From assembly GCA_963793095.1 (NCBI GenBank), contig CAWBYY010000011.1, forward strand, positions 186,001-250,000: DNA of 64,000 nt, in the 5' to 3' direction. The translations under genes were made by a program, and so were the position numbers. The notes below the pieces were generated by a model that was not told the origin of the DNA, searched no databases, and saw only the letters and a list, made by a program, of their open reading frames with translations. Below are positions 44,573-53,477 of this stretch, piece by piece. Source of the stretch: CAVWDI01 sp963793095 (GTDB lineage: Bacteria; Chloroflexota; Anaerolineae; Anaerolineales; UBA4823). Every line of letters starts with the position of its first letter. The stretch's first letter is position 1.

Positions 44573-45915
44573 CAGATGACCTCCAGGTAAAGCTCACGTT
44601 CCCAGGGGTGAACATGCAGTTCGTAAGCCGCCAGTTCGGTCCTCTTTACCTTGAGAAATTCTGGCAGGATGACCGGCCCAAGAGCCTTAGCGATGACTTC
44701 ATCAGCCTCGAGGGCGGCGAGGGCGGCTGGCAGGTTGGCGGGCAGGCGGGCGATGCCCCGGGCGGCGGCTTGCTCATCGCTGAGGTGACCGATGTCATAA
44801 TCCACCGGTGGTGGAGTTTCGGTTTTGTTCTGGATACCATCCAATCCCGCTGCAAGGACAGCCGTCAGGTAAACAAAAGGGTTGATGGCGTTATCGCCGG
44901 AGCGGAATTCGATATGCCGCCGGCGGCCCATTGCCGGGATGCGCACCAGGGTGGCCCGGTTGCCTACTCCCCAGCATACATGGGCAGGAGCCCAGGAACC
45001 GGGCAGCAGGCGCTTGTAGGAATTAACGATGGTGGCGCCGATGCCGGTAAGAGCATCGGCATGAGTGAGCAGGCCACCCACAAAGTTCCTGCCCAGTGGT
45101 GATAGGGGCTCATCATCTTTTTCGCCAACACTGAGATCGTTATTCCCTTCCCGGTCCCACAGGCTGAGGTGCAAATGGAGACCGTTCCCTGCCCATTCGG
45201 CGAAAGGTTTGGGCATAAAAGTCGCGGTCCAGCCAGCTTCCCGTGCGAGCGAGCGCACAACTTCTTTTAAGGTGAGGTAATCGTCGCCAGCTTTTAAGGG
45301 GGAGGTGTGGCGGGTGGTCATTTCGTACTGGCCTGGACCGTATTCCTTGCCGTGCTGCATGATTGATACACCCATGGTGCTTAGCGTCTCGATAATTTTC
45401 TGCCACAGCGGGTAGTGCCGGTCCAGCCCGGCAACGGTGAACATGCCATCATGATCAGAATGCTGGAAAGCACCGCTTACTGTCCTGGAGAACAGAGTGA
45501 ATTCAGCCTCAAAACTGACCTGGATACTCATGCCCTCAACCTCATAAGCCGAGACGATGCGTTCAAGCCGGGTCCTTGGACAGCCTTCCCAGAGGTCCCC
45601 TTCGGCGTTAGCGCGCATAAAGGTGTGGGTGCGTCCGGTTGCCTGGTGATAAGGGATGGGAGCGTAACTGTTTGGATCTGGAACTGCCAGAAAATCACCA
45701 GTGTCGGCCAGGAATAGAGCCCCGGCGGCCTGGTGGTCTTCGAGTGTAAAATCGAGGTTCGCGCGCGAAAGACCACCCCCTCTCTCAAGGACGCTTGCGA
45801 AGCGCTCCTTTGGCACGGTCTTAGCGCATGACCGCCCGCTGTAATCGTGGTAAATCACCCATAAATTCTCCACTCCTTCCTTCTGGAGTTTTTCCAGTAA
45901 AACTTTTTGGTCCAT
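44572..45915 (-). CDS. glutamine synthetase-like gamma-glutamyl ligase
   Basis: 447 residues of the GlnA fold. Metal and nucleotide sites: SFEAEFTLF, KEYGPGQYEMT, GNGLHLHLSLWD (ammonia/ATP region), CWGVGNRATLVRIP, and RRRHIEFRSGDNAINPF. It resembles the PuuA/IpuC/FluG type, which joins glutamate to amines, rather than housekeeping GlnA: the adenylylation loop tyrosine region of GlnA-beta is absent. AGGAGC precedes the ATG. The M20 gene ends directly before its start, and the amidohydrolase overlaps its stop. Likely role: glutamylation of an imported amine so that it can be processed further. Confidence 0.82.
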   Translation of the reverse strand: MDQKVLLEKLQKEGVENLWVIYHDYSGRSCAKTVPKERFASVLERGGGLSRANLDFTLEDHQAAGALFLADTGDFLAVPDPNSYAPIPYHQATGRTHTFMRANAEGDLWEGCPRTRLERIVSAYEVEGMSIQVSFEAEFTLFSRTVSGAFQHSDHDGMFTVAGLDRHYPLWQKIIETLSTMGVSIMQHGKEYGPGQYEMTTRHTSPLKAGDDYLTLKEVVRSLAREAGWTATFMPKPFAEWAGNGLHLHLSLWDREGNNDLSVGEKDDEPLSPLGRNFVGGLLTHADALTGIGATIVNSYKRLLPGSWAPAHVCWGVGNRATLVRIPAMGRRRHIEFRSGDNAINPFVYLTAVLAAGLDGIQNKTETPPPVDYDIGHLSDEQAAARGIARLPANLPAALAALEADEVIAKALGPVILPEFLKVKRTELAAYELHVHPWERELYLEVI

Positions 45916-47084
45916 TTAGCGCTGCTCCTTTATTCTGTTCGTAGCCGAAATGATTAATTTTGCTAACAGAGCGGTGCGGGGTACGATACTGTTGAGCAGA
46001 ATGTACTCATCCGGGCTGTGGTCGAGACCCCCGACGGGACCAAGTCCGTCCAGCACGGGAACACCCTGGGCGGCTGCCAGGCTGGCATCGGAAGCTCCAC
46101 CGGTAAAAGCACCCTGCAGGCTGAAACCGAGCTCGCCGGCGGCCTCTTTCGCCATGGCTTCCAGGGCGGCAGCCTCCCTGGTATAGGGCATAGGATCATG
46201 TCCCTGCCCTGCCTGGGTTATGCTGGCTTTTATCCCAGCCTGGGTCTCGCTTTCGACGATCTCCCGGGCGGCTGCAGCCACAGCATCCAAATCATCGGTT
46301 GTGAAGGCGCGCACATCTAACAGAAGCCTGGCATAATCCGGAACGACGTTGGACTGGGTGCCGCCCTCGATAACACCCGGGTTGAGGGTCACATCCAGGC
46401 GGAAACCGTTGAGTTCAGCCAGTTTCAGGCATAGATGGGCAAGCGCGAGGATAGCGTTGCGTCCTTTTTCGGGCTCGACACCGGCATGGGCTGCGTGTCC
46501 GAATGTTTCGACTGCATACACACGAACGCCCTTTCGGGCAATCACAATGTCGCCGTTCTCGCGGGCGGCTTCCAGGGTGAAGACGGCATCCGCCTGGCGG
46601 GCAGCAGCCCGGATCAAATCATAGGAATAACGCTCCTGAACCTCTTCATCTGAAACGCACAGCAGAACAATGCGCCCGAAATTAAGAAAAAGCCCAGTTC
46701 CGAGAGCGCTTCAACAGCATAGCAGCCGCTCAGAAGACCGGCTTTCATATCACAGGTGCCCGGACCCAGGATCTTATCGCCTTCGATTTTCAATGGTCGC
46801 TCGGCGGTGGTTCCCACAGGGTACACCGTATCGCTGTGTCCAAGCAGCAGGATAGTACCAGAACCATTACCATCAAGTGCGGCGAGCAGGTTGTCACCGG
46901 TTTTGGTCTGCGGGAGGCGTTCGATTTCAAAGCCAAGGTTGTTAAGGCGGTTTTCCATCCAGTCGACAACCTGATCCACACCTGCCTTGTGAGCTGTACC
47001 CGAGTTGATCCGAACAAGCGCCTCTAAATCGTCCAGGTAATTATGTAATTTTTTCTCTAATATAGAAACGAGAGGATCAGACAT
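45916..47084 (-). CDS. M20 family metallohydrolase, carboxypeptidase G2-like (frameshifted)
   Basis: About 389 residues once one T is restored. Zinc ligands in order: LLGHSDTVYP (His), GPGTCDMKAG (bridging Asp), LLCVSDEEVQ (catalytic Glu pair), and LGPVGGLDHSPDEY (last His). The dimerisation domain begins at HAAHAGVEPEKGRNA. The break is in the T5 run at 46687-46691. Without correction the first frame stops just before the catalytic Glu pair, which lies in the second frame, so the site is complete only when joined. Start ATG at 47084, five bases after the aminotransferase stop. Related enzymes cleave N-acyl or folyl-glutamate bonds, which suits release of glutamate or deacylation of amino acids. 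Confidence 0.85.
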
Positions 47085-47088
47085 TTGT

Positions 47089-48439
47089 TTACCAGCCTGC
47101 ATAGCGCGCCACCGCCGAGTCGCTGACCTTTCCAGCTGCAACATCGGACAGAGACTGGTCTAGGATCGCGACACCTTCATCCACGTCCTGCTCGGTTAGA
47201 ACAAGTGGAGGGGTCAGTTCAAGCACATTGGAGAACATGCCCGCGTAAAATACGGTCAGACCCAGCTCCCAGGCGCGGTAGACAACTTTAGCCGTCTCGG
47301 GTGTGGCAGGTTCCTTGGTCTTGCGGTCCTTAACCAGTTCGACACCCTGGATCAAACCCAGACCGCGCACATCCCCGATCAGAGGGTGTTTTTCCTGAAG
47401 GGTGAGCAGTTTATTATGTAGATACTCGCCGACTATGCGAGCGTTGTCCACCAGGCCGTCCTGTTCGATCGCTTCTATGGTCGCCAACCCGGCCGCGCAA
47501 CTGAGGGCATTCCCGGCTGTGGTGAATAGAGCCAGCGCAGGGCCAACATCCAGGATCTCTTTGCGTGCTACCACCGCGCTCGATGGGCAGACCGCCTCCC
47601 AGCGACTTACCCAGGATTACCACGTCGGGTGTAACGCCGCTGTGCTGGAAGGCGAACCATTCTCCCGTGCGTCCCATGCCCACTTTAACTTCATCGACGA
47701 CCAGGTAAGTGTCATGGCGGCGGCAGAGATCCTCCAGCATGGGTAGGAAATTGGGCGGCGGGACGATGTCGCCTCCGTCGCTCTGGACTGCCTCAACGAT
47801 GATCCCGGCAACATCGTCGGGTGGGCAGATTGTTTTGAAAATATAATCTTCCAGGTAGTGGATGACCTTCTCGGCACACTGCTCAGCCTCTATTCCATCG
47901 CCAAACGGGCAGCGGTACGGATGCGGATAGGGAATTTTGGTCACGTTGCCACCGCCGATGAACTGGGTCCAGGCGACATGAGCCGACATGTTCATTGAAG
48001 CCGCGGTAGAGCCGTGGTAGGCTCCGATAAAACTCACCATCCGGCGCTTACCAGTTGCCAGGTGCAGCAGGCGTCCGGCAGTTTCGCTGGCGTCTGAACC
48101 GGATAAGCCGAACCATACTTTTTTATGGAAATCGCCGGGTACCAGTCCGACCAGTCTTTCAGCCAAACGGAGAGCTGGCTGGTGCATGCTGGATAGTAAA
48201 CCACCGAAGGTGGTTCGCTCAAGCTGTTCGCTAATCGCCATTTTTACATGGGGATGGCTGTAGCCGGTGTTCGCCACAGCCCAGCCGGCTGAAAAATCCA
48301 GGAATTCTCTACCCTCGGTATCGCGCAGCCTGGCGCCCTGACCTTCGTGAGTGACATGGGGGTAAAAGCGGATCTTGAGAGCATCTGCTATAAGGCCGCT
48401 GTCCAGTTCATATATCTGGTCACCGGTATCGTTAGTCAT
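47089..48439 (-). CDS. class III aminotransferase, GABA-transaminase-like (frameshifted)
   Basis: 449 residues after removal of one base at about 47581. N-terminal WAVANTGYSHPHVKMAI, phosphate-binding LSGSDASETAGRLL, IGAYHGSTAAS, YLVVDEVKVGMGRTG (Asp on the PLP ring) and PLP Lys in VILGKSLGGGLP. The frame breaks directly after LPI; the other frame continues SAVVARKEILDVG, TAGNALSCAAGLATIEAI and the C-terminus. Members transaminate omega-amino groups (GABA, beta-alanine, ornithine). GGGAGGA precedes the ATG; it follows livM at 18 bases. Fits removal of a terminal amine in the pathway. Confidence 0.87.
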
Positions 48440-48457
48440 GGAATTTTCCTCCCAAAT

Positions 48458-49523
48458 TCAGGCTTTATCAACCTGACCCTTTTTCGCAGCCCGTCCGGTC
48501 CACCTGTCCGGCAGGCGGATTTCCTTCCCGCCCGTTATACCAGCCGGGCGGCGGATGAGCAGCACAATCAGCACGGCAGCCAGCATTAGCTCGGTGAAAC
48601 CCGCCAGTGAACCGGGAAGCAGGTTGGACATGTTGACAGTGTTCTCGATTGCGCGCAGACCTTCGAAAATTGCCGTGATCGTAATAGTTCCAACCACCGC
48701 CCCGCTCACGCTGCCCATCCCACCAACGATCAGCATGGTGATTACCAGGAAAGTCTGTGTCAGGTAAAAGGCGATTGGAGAGAAAATTGTGATGAAGTGA
48801 GCCCAGAGCCCCCCTGCCAGGCCGGCGATGAAAGCGCTCAGGAAGAATGCCACCCAGCGGACAATGATGATGTTGATACCGATGCTGGCGGCAGCCTGTT
48901 CATCTTCTCGTGAGGCGCGCAGTTTTAAACCCAGGGCAGTTTCTTTGAACAAATAAGCAGTAACAAGAGAAATAAGCCCAACGGTTAAGCTGATCCACAG
49001 GGTTGTGTAACCCTCAATGCCAAAGATGATGCGCGGTCCATTGGTGACCTCGGACCAGTTGATCAAAACATTGTGTACAATCATCAGCAACGCGAAAGGT
49101 GGCGATAACCGCGGCTGCCCCAGAGAGACGCACAAGCGGAAAACCAACAACGGCTGCAAATACGGCAGTAACCAGTGCGCCGCCAATCAAGGCAGGGACG
49201 AACGCCATGTGCAGTTGTTCAATAAAGGAGTATCCTTCCCGCAGAGCAGCGGCTTTCGCCTCAGGTGTCATCGAAAGCAGTGCGGAGGCATAGGCGGCGA
49301 TGCCCATAAAGGCGATATGGCCGAATGAGACCACGCCTGAATTGCCTGTGAACATCTGCAGTGAAAGCACCAGGATCAAGTTTATGAACATGACAATCAC
49401 AATGCGTTGCAGCACAACCTGGCCGATGAGATAGGCGAATAAAGCGATGAGGATCAGCGGTACGATCAGCACGATCAAAGTTCCGTAACGACGCAAAAAA
49501 CCCGAGAAATTCCCTGAATTCAT
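48458..49523 (-). CDS. livM: LIV-type ABC permease LivM (frameshifted)
   Basis: 354 residues after correction. About nine helices; hallmarks FTGNSGVVSFGHIAFMGIAAYASA (first half SGVVSFGHIAFMG) and the coupling segment LKLRASREDEQAAASIGIN. The frame breaks near 49093-49095 within VIATF: one extra base separates it from ALLMIVHNVLINW. The C-terminus VGGMGSVSGAVVGT is typical. TGATG overlap with livH at 49523. Imports the substrate with LivH, LivF, LivG and LivK. Confidence 0.88.
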
Positions 49524-50426
49524 CAGATTCGCTCCGAAGACTGCTTTCCGCTGACCAGACCCTGCGGACGGAACAAGAGCACAAGTATCACGATCAGGAA
49601 TACAAAAGCCTGGCGGAAATCGAGCAGTTCCTGCGGCAGAATTGTATTCAGTGCCACCGTTACGAAGGCAAGCACGTAGCCACCCACGACCGCTCCGGTC
49701 AGGCTTCCGATGCCTCCGATTACAGAGGCTACAAAAGCAATCAACACCGGGGCAAGACCGATATGCGGCACCACTGAACCGGTCCGGCCAATCCAGAACA
49801 AGGACACAACGCCGGCCAGACCGCCGCTGATCGCGAAGGCGGTCGCAATGACCTGGTTGGCGCGAATGCCAAGCAGTTGGGTCATCACAAAGTCATCCGC
49901 TGCGGCGCGCGAAGGCGGTGCCCATCATTGTGCGGGTGAGAAAGAGAGACAGCAGCACCAGGGTTCCGAGGCTGACAACCAGTGTAATAATATTGCTCTT
50001 TGAGATCAGCAACCCGCTTACATTTATATTCTCGATAAAAAAGGGTGGGATTCGAACCGCCTTGGTTCGCGCTGAGATGAACAACAGGACAGCATTTTGC
50101 AGGAATGCGCTCACTGCAAAGGATGTGATCAGCATGGTATTAGGTGAGGCGTGGCGGACCGGGCGGAAGGCTATCCGCTCGAGCAGCACACTGGCAATGA
50201 CAGCCGCAAAAACCGCGATTGCTGCAACGAACAGCCAGGGGATTCTGGTTGCTGCCCCAACCACCAGGAGGGTGTAACCACCCACCATAACCAGCTCGCC
50301 GTAAGCGAAATTGACCAGGCGTAATATACTGTAAACCAGGGCTAAACCGAGCGCCATCAGCGCATATAATCCGCCCAGACTCAGCGCGTTGATAATAAAT
50401 TGAAGGATTTGCATCCAAGCTTCCAT
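49523..50426 (-). CDS. livH: LIV-type ABC permease LivH (frameshifted)
   Basis: 300 residues after correction. N-terminal INALSLGGLYALMALGLALVY and LRLVNFAYGELVMVGGY are family signatures. The frame breaks at about 49911-49913 after TMMGTA: the first frame stops a few codons later, and the other frame gives RAAADDFVMTQLLGIRANQV, the segment that docks the ATPase. The C-terminus has VIGGIGSLTGAVVGGY and LLFRPQGL. It pairs with LivM. Confidence 0.88.
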
Positions 50427-50449
50427 ATGATTGCCTTATGGTCCTAAAA

Positions 50450-51160
50450 TCAGTCGGATTCGCCCAGATACGCGCTTGCGAAATCGACTCTTTCACGCAG
50501 TTCCAGGGCTGGACCGGCGTAATCAACCAGGCCGGTGTTCAGCAGGTATGCCCGGTCAGCGATCTCGAGAGCCCGCTCCACGTTCTGTTCCACCAGCAGG
50601 ATCGTGACTCCGGTTTCATGCAGTTGAACTACCAGTTTAAATATTTCATCAACCAGAATAGGGGCAAGCCCTAAAGAAGGCTCATCCAGCATCAGCAGTT
50701 TCGGACGCGACATCAGGCCGCGTGCGATGGCTAACTGCTGTTGTTCCCCTCCGGAGAGCGTTCCCGCCATTTGATCGAGTTGGTCAGCAAGAACTGGAAA
50801 ACGATCCCATACGCTCTCCAGGTCCCTCTCAACTTCTGCACGGTCAGAACGGATCGAGGCGCCCAATCTCAGGTTTTCTTCCACTGTAAGCCCGGCAAAA
50901 ATACGCCGCTCTTCCGGCACCAGCGCAATGCCTTTTCGGACAATATCTTCCGGCTGGGAACCAACGATGGATCCGCCTTCAAACAAAATCTTGCCGTGGG
51001 ATGGGTGCAGTACACCCGCGATTGTCATCAGTGTGGTGGATTTTCCGGCGCCATTTACCCCGATCAGGCCGACGATCTCACCAGGCTGGACATTCAGTGA
51101 GACCCCGCGCAGGGCTGCGATTGAACCGTATCTGACGTGGACGTCCTCAAGAATTAACAT
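50450..51160 (-). CDS. livF: LIV-type ABC ATPase LivF
   Basis: 236 residues from ATG 51160, which has GGAGAAGGG upstream; a 49-codon upstream extension is open but non-protein-like. Walker A GVNGAGKST, signature LSGGEQQQLAIARGL, Walker B KLLMLDEPSLGL, and the LivF-typical ALVPEERRIFAGLTVEENL. It overlaps the 3' end of livG by 14 bases. Energises the importer. Confidence 0.93.
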   Translation of the reverse strand: MLILEDVHVRYGSIAALRGVSLNVQPGEIVGLIGVNGAGKSTTLMTIAGVLHPSHGKILFEGGSIVGSQPEDIVRKGIALVPEERRIFAGLTVEENLRLGASIRSDRAEVERDLESVWDRFPVLADQLDQMAGTLSGGEQQQLAIARGLMSRPKLLMLDEPSLGLAPILVDEIFKLVVQLHETGVTILLVEQNVERALEIADRAYLLNTGLVDYAGPALELRERVDFASAYLGESD

Positions 51161-51920
51161 TTCCCTTCTCCGTTGTGGATGTTCCCAGATAGGCCTGCAG
51201 TACTGCCGGATTCTTGCGCACCTGCTCGGGTTTGCCCTCGCCAATCGTCCGGCCGTAGTTGAGAACGTGGATCCGGTGGCACAGGCGCATGATAAGGCGC
51301 ATGTCATGGTCTACGATCAGAATCCCGCACCCTGTCACCTGGGGTATGGAAGCCAGAATATGCAGGAGCTCGTCGCTCTCAGCCTCATTTAAACCTGCGG
51401 CAGGTTCATCCAGCAGCATAAAGGTGGGAGAGGTCGCCAGGGCGCGCGCAATTTCAACCCGGCGTTCTGCGCCATACGGCAGTGCCCCAGCCTGTAATTC
51501 TGCCATTTCCGCTACGCCAAGCTGCTCCAGCTTGCTGCATGTCAATTCAGCAGCAGAGGACCGGCGCAGTCCAGCGCTTACTGCCGCAACCTCCACGTTT
51601 TCGAATACGGTCAGTTGAGGGAAAAGTCTAATCGTCTGAAAAGTGCGCGTTAGCCCCAGCGGTGTAATTTTATGCGGCGACCAGTTTGTGATGTCGACGC
51701 CGTTGATCCTGATCCTGCCGGTACTGGGTCTCAGGAAGCCAGTCATGATATTTATCAGTGTGGTTTTTCCCGAACCATTTGGGCCGATCAAGCCAAGGAT
51801 TTCACCCTTTTCCAGCTTTAAACTGACATCATCCAGCGCTCGCAAACCGGCAAAATCTTTGGTCACACCCTCAACGACCAGCGCGGTAGTTCTGGGTTGG
51901 TTTGGAATTGATTCGGTCAT
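51147..51920 (-). CDS. livG: LIV-type ABC ATPase LivG
   Basis: 257 residues from ATG 51920 (MTESIPNQ); an earlier in-frame ATG at 51998 would overlap the hairpin at 51961-51988 and is unlikely. Walker A GPNGSGKTT, LivG-specific LTRTFQTIRLFPQLTVFENV, a signature-like PYGAERRVEIARAL, Walker B FMLLDEPAAGLN, and a C-terminal EGKPEQVRKNPAVLQAYLG. The ABC signature lacks the usual LSGG (reads LPYGAE), common in LivG. Confidence 0.93.
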   Translation of the reverse strand: MTESIPNQPRTTALVVEGVTKDFAGLRALDDVSLKLEKGEILGLIGPNGSGKTTLINIMTGFLRPSTGRIRINGVDITNWSPHKITPLGLTRTFQTIRLFPQLTVFENVEVAAVSAGLRRSSAAELTCSKLEQLGVAEMAELQAGALPYGAERRVEIARALATSPTFMLLDEPAAGLNEAESDELLHILASIPQVTGCGILIVDHDMRLIMRLCHRIHVLNYGRTIGEGKPEQVRKNPAVLQAYLGTSTTEKGNVNS

Positions 51921-51960
51921 AAAGATTTGTTTGAATAATCGCTGAGCGAGAAATAATCCA

Positions 51961-51988
51961 CCTTGTGGGGCTGTGCAGCCCCACAAGG
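51961..51988 (-). promoter_or_regulatory. hairpin between livK and livG
   Basis: Perfect 12-base stem CCTTGTGGGGCT with AGCCCCACAAGG and a four-base loop (51961-51988), without a T run. It lies in the 99 bases between livK and livG, 31 bases after the livK stop, where it would stabilise the binding-protein message or attenuate transcription. Confidence 0.7.
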
Positions 51989-52019
51989 CGATTACCATTA
52001 TCTGATTAAGCTTGCGGAT

Positions 52020-53270
52020 TCATCGCCCGGGCGGGTTTGTTACCGCGATCCAGCCGAGGAAGGAAGGCTCAGCCCCCTGCAGTTCAACCATGGCTACTTC
52101 CTTGTTGGGGAAGTGGCCATCTTCTGCAGATGACCAGTCCATTGTACCGCTCAACAGATCGAAAGTCATTTCTTCCATCTTTTGGGCGACCGCCGCACCG
52201 TCTGTTGTACCGGCGGCTTCAATCGCCTGGGCATATACATTAACTACATCCCAGCCCATCACAGTAAAGCCAGCAACCGGCGGCTCGCCATACTCTTCTT
52301 CGAACAAAGCCAGGAATTCCTCCATGTTTGGACCAGCTTCCGGGCCAAGCCAGGAATGGGTAGCGAAGTACATATTGTTGGCCAAATCCGGTCCCAGGGC
52401 AGCCCATAATTCGACATCGTCGTATGTGTCCCCGCCCATGAGGGGGGTCTCAATTCCGGCTGCGCGCACCTGGCGCAGGATGGTCGCCAGTTCAGGGCTG
52501 ACGCCAGAGATGTAGATTACATCTGGCTGCTGCTCCAATGCCTGCAGCCTGCCGATCTGAGCCGAGAAATCCTCGTCACCAGCGGTGTATACATCGTCGG
52601 AGACAATCTCACCGCCCAGTGTCTGCCAGTGCTCTTTGAACAGGTCACCCAGCGACTGGGTATATTCATAGGCGGTATCAGTCACAACAGCTGCGGTCTT
52701 CCAGCCTTTCTCATTAACAGCCCACTCTGCGGCGGCGGCAGCCATATTGTTATTCCAGACTGAAGCGGTGAACTGTTTGTCGCCCAGCACCTCTGAGCCG
52801 TATAGCGGCGAAGAGGCGCACAGCGATGTTCCAACCATATCTGCTTCCTGGGCGGCCTGGCTGGCTGGAGCGCCAATATCAAAATCACACGGCGCGATGA
52901 TGATCTCAGCGCCCTGTTCAATCAGCTGGCGTGTTGCTGTGCCCACAACAGCCGGGTCCGTCTTGCCGTCAATTTCGATCAATTCTATCGGGCGCCCCAT
53001 TATTCCGCCCTTCTCATTCAGCACTTTAACAGCAAGATAGGCTGCATCGCGCGGCGGACCGTCGTATGCAGCCATCCATCCGGTCTGGTTGAAAACAGCC
53101 CCAATCTTGAGCGGTTGACCTTCAGCAGGTGCAGCTTCTTCTTCCACAGGGGCTTCTTCTTCCATCGGCGCGGCTTCTTCAGGAGTTGCCGGGGCTGCAC
53201 ATGCGGACAATACCATAGCACTTACAGCCAGAAGCGCCATCAAAATGAGCAAGTATTTTTTTGGGTTCAT
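52020..53270 (-). CDS. livK: LivK-type branched-chain/amide ABC binding lipoprotein
   Basis: 416 residues. Lipoprotein signal with VLSACAAP (Cys24), then a Glu/Pro/Ala linker (EEAPVEEEAAPAEG). The periplasmic-binding type I fold follows: PLKIGAVFNQTGWMAAYD, LNEKGGIMGRPIELIEID, DFDIGAPASQAAQEADM, and AVNEKGWKTAAVVTDTAYEY. Binds the transported substrate (amino acid, amide or urea-like). CGAGGAGG precedes the ATG. First structural gene of the large operon that ends at the U32-like gene. Confidence 0.92.
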   Translation of the reverse strand: MNPKKYLLILMALLAVSAMVLSACAAPATPEEAAPMEEEAPVEEEAAPAEGQPLKIGAVFNQTGWMAAYDGPPRDAAYLAVKVLNEKGGIMGRPIELIEIDGKTDPAVVGTATRQLIEQGAEIIIAPCDFDIGAPASQAAQEADMVGTSLCASSPLYGSEVLGDKQFTASVWNNNMAAAAAEWAVNEKGWKTAAVVTDTAYEYTQSLGDLFKEHWQTLGGEIVSDDVYTAGDEDFSAQIGRLQALEQQPDVIYISGVSPELATILRQVRAAGIETPLMGGDTYDDVELWAALGPDLANNMYFATHSWLGPEAGPNMEEFLALFEEEYGEPPVAGFTVMGWDVVNVYAQAIEAAGTTDGAAVAQKMEEMTFDLLSGTMDWSSAEDGHFPNKEVAMVELQGAEPSFLGWIAVTNPPGR

Positions 53271-53374
53271 TGTTATCCTCCTCGGAATAATTATCAGATA
53301 TCTGGTGATCTCATTGAATCAGGCCAGGCTGGGTGAGATCGTTGACCCAGGCTCAGCAGTTTTTTCTTTTTTGG

Positions 53375-53394
53375 TCAATTCATAAAACCTCCTT
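53375..53394 (-). promoter_or_regulatory. strong ribosome site followed by a two-codon frame in the livK leader
   Basis: Minus strand AAGGAGG (53388-53394), then TTTT, then ATG AAT TGA (53375-53383). If a T were missing here, the frame would continue for about 21 codons (start MNLTKKEKTAEPGSTISPS). So this is a minimal leader ORF, a small peptide gene with an indel, or chance. Confidence 0.35.
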
Positions 53395-53477
53395 GAAAAA
53401 TTAATATCGATCTCCATTCTAATGGCAAAGAGCAGATTTACCCGAGCTAGAAATCCAAAAGGAAAAATTCGGCTGTT

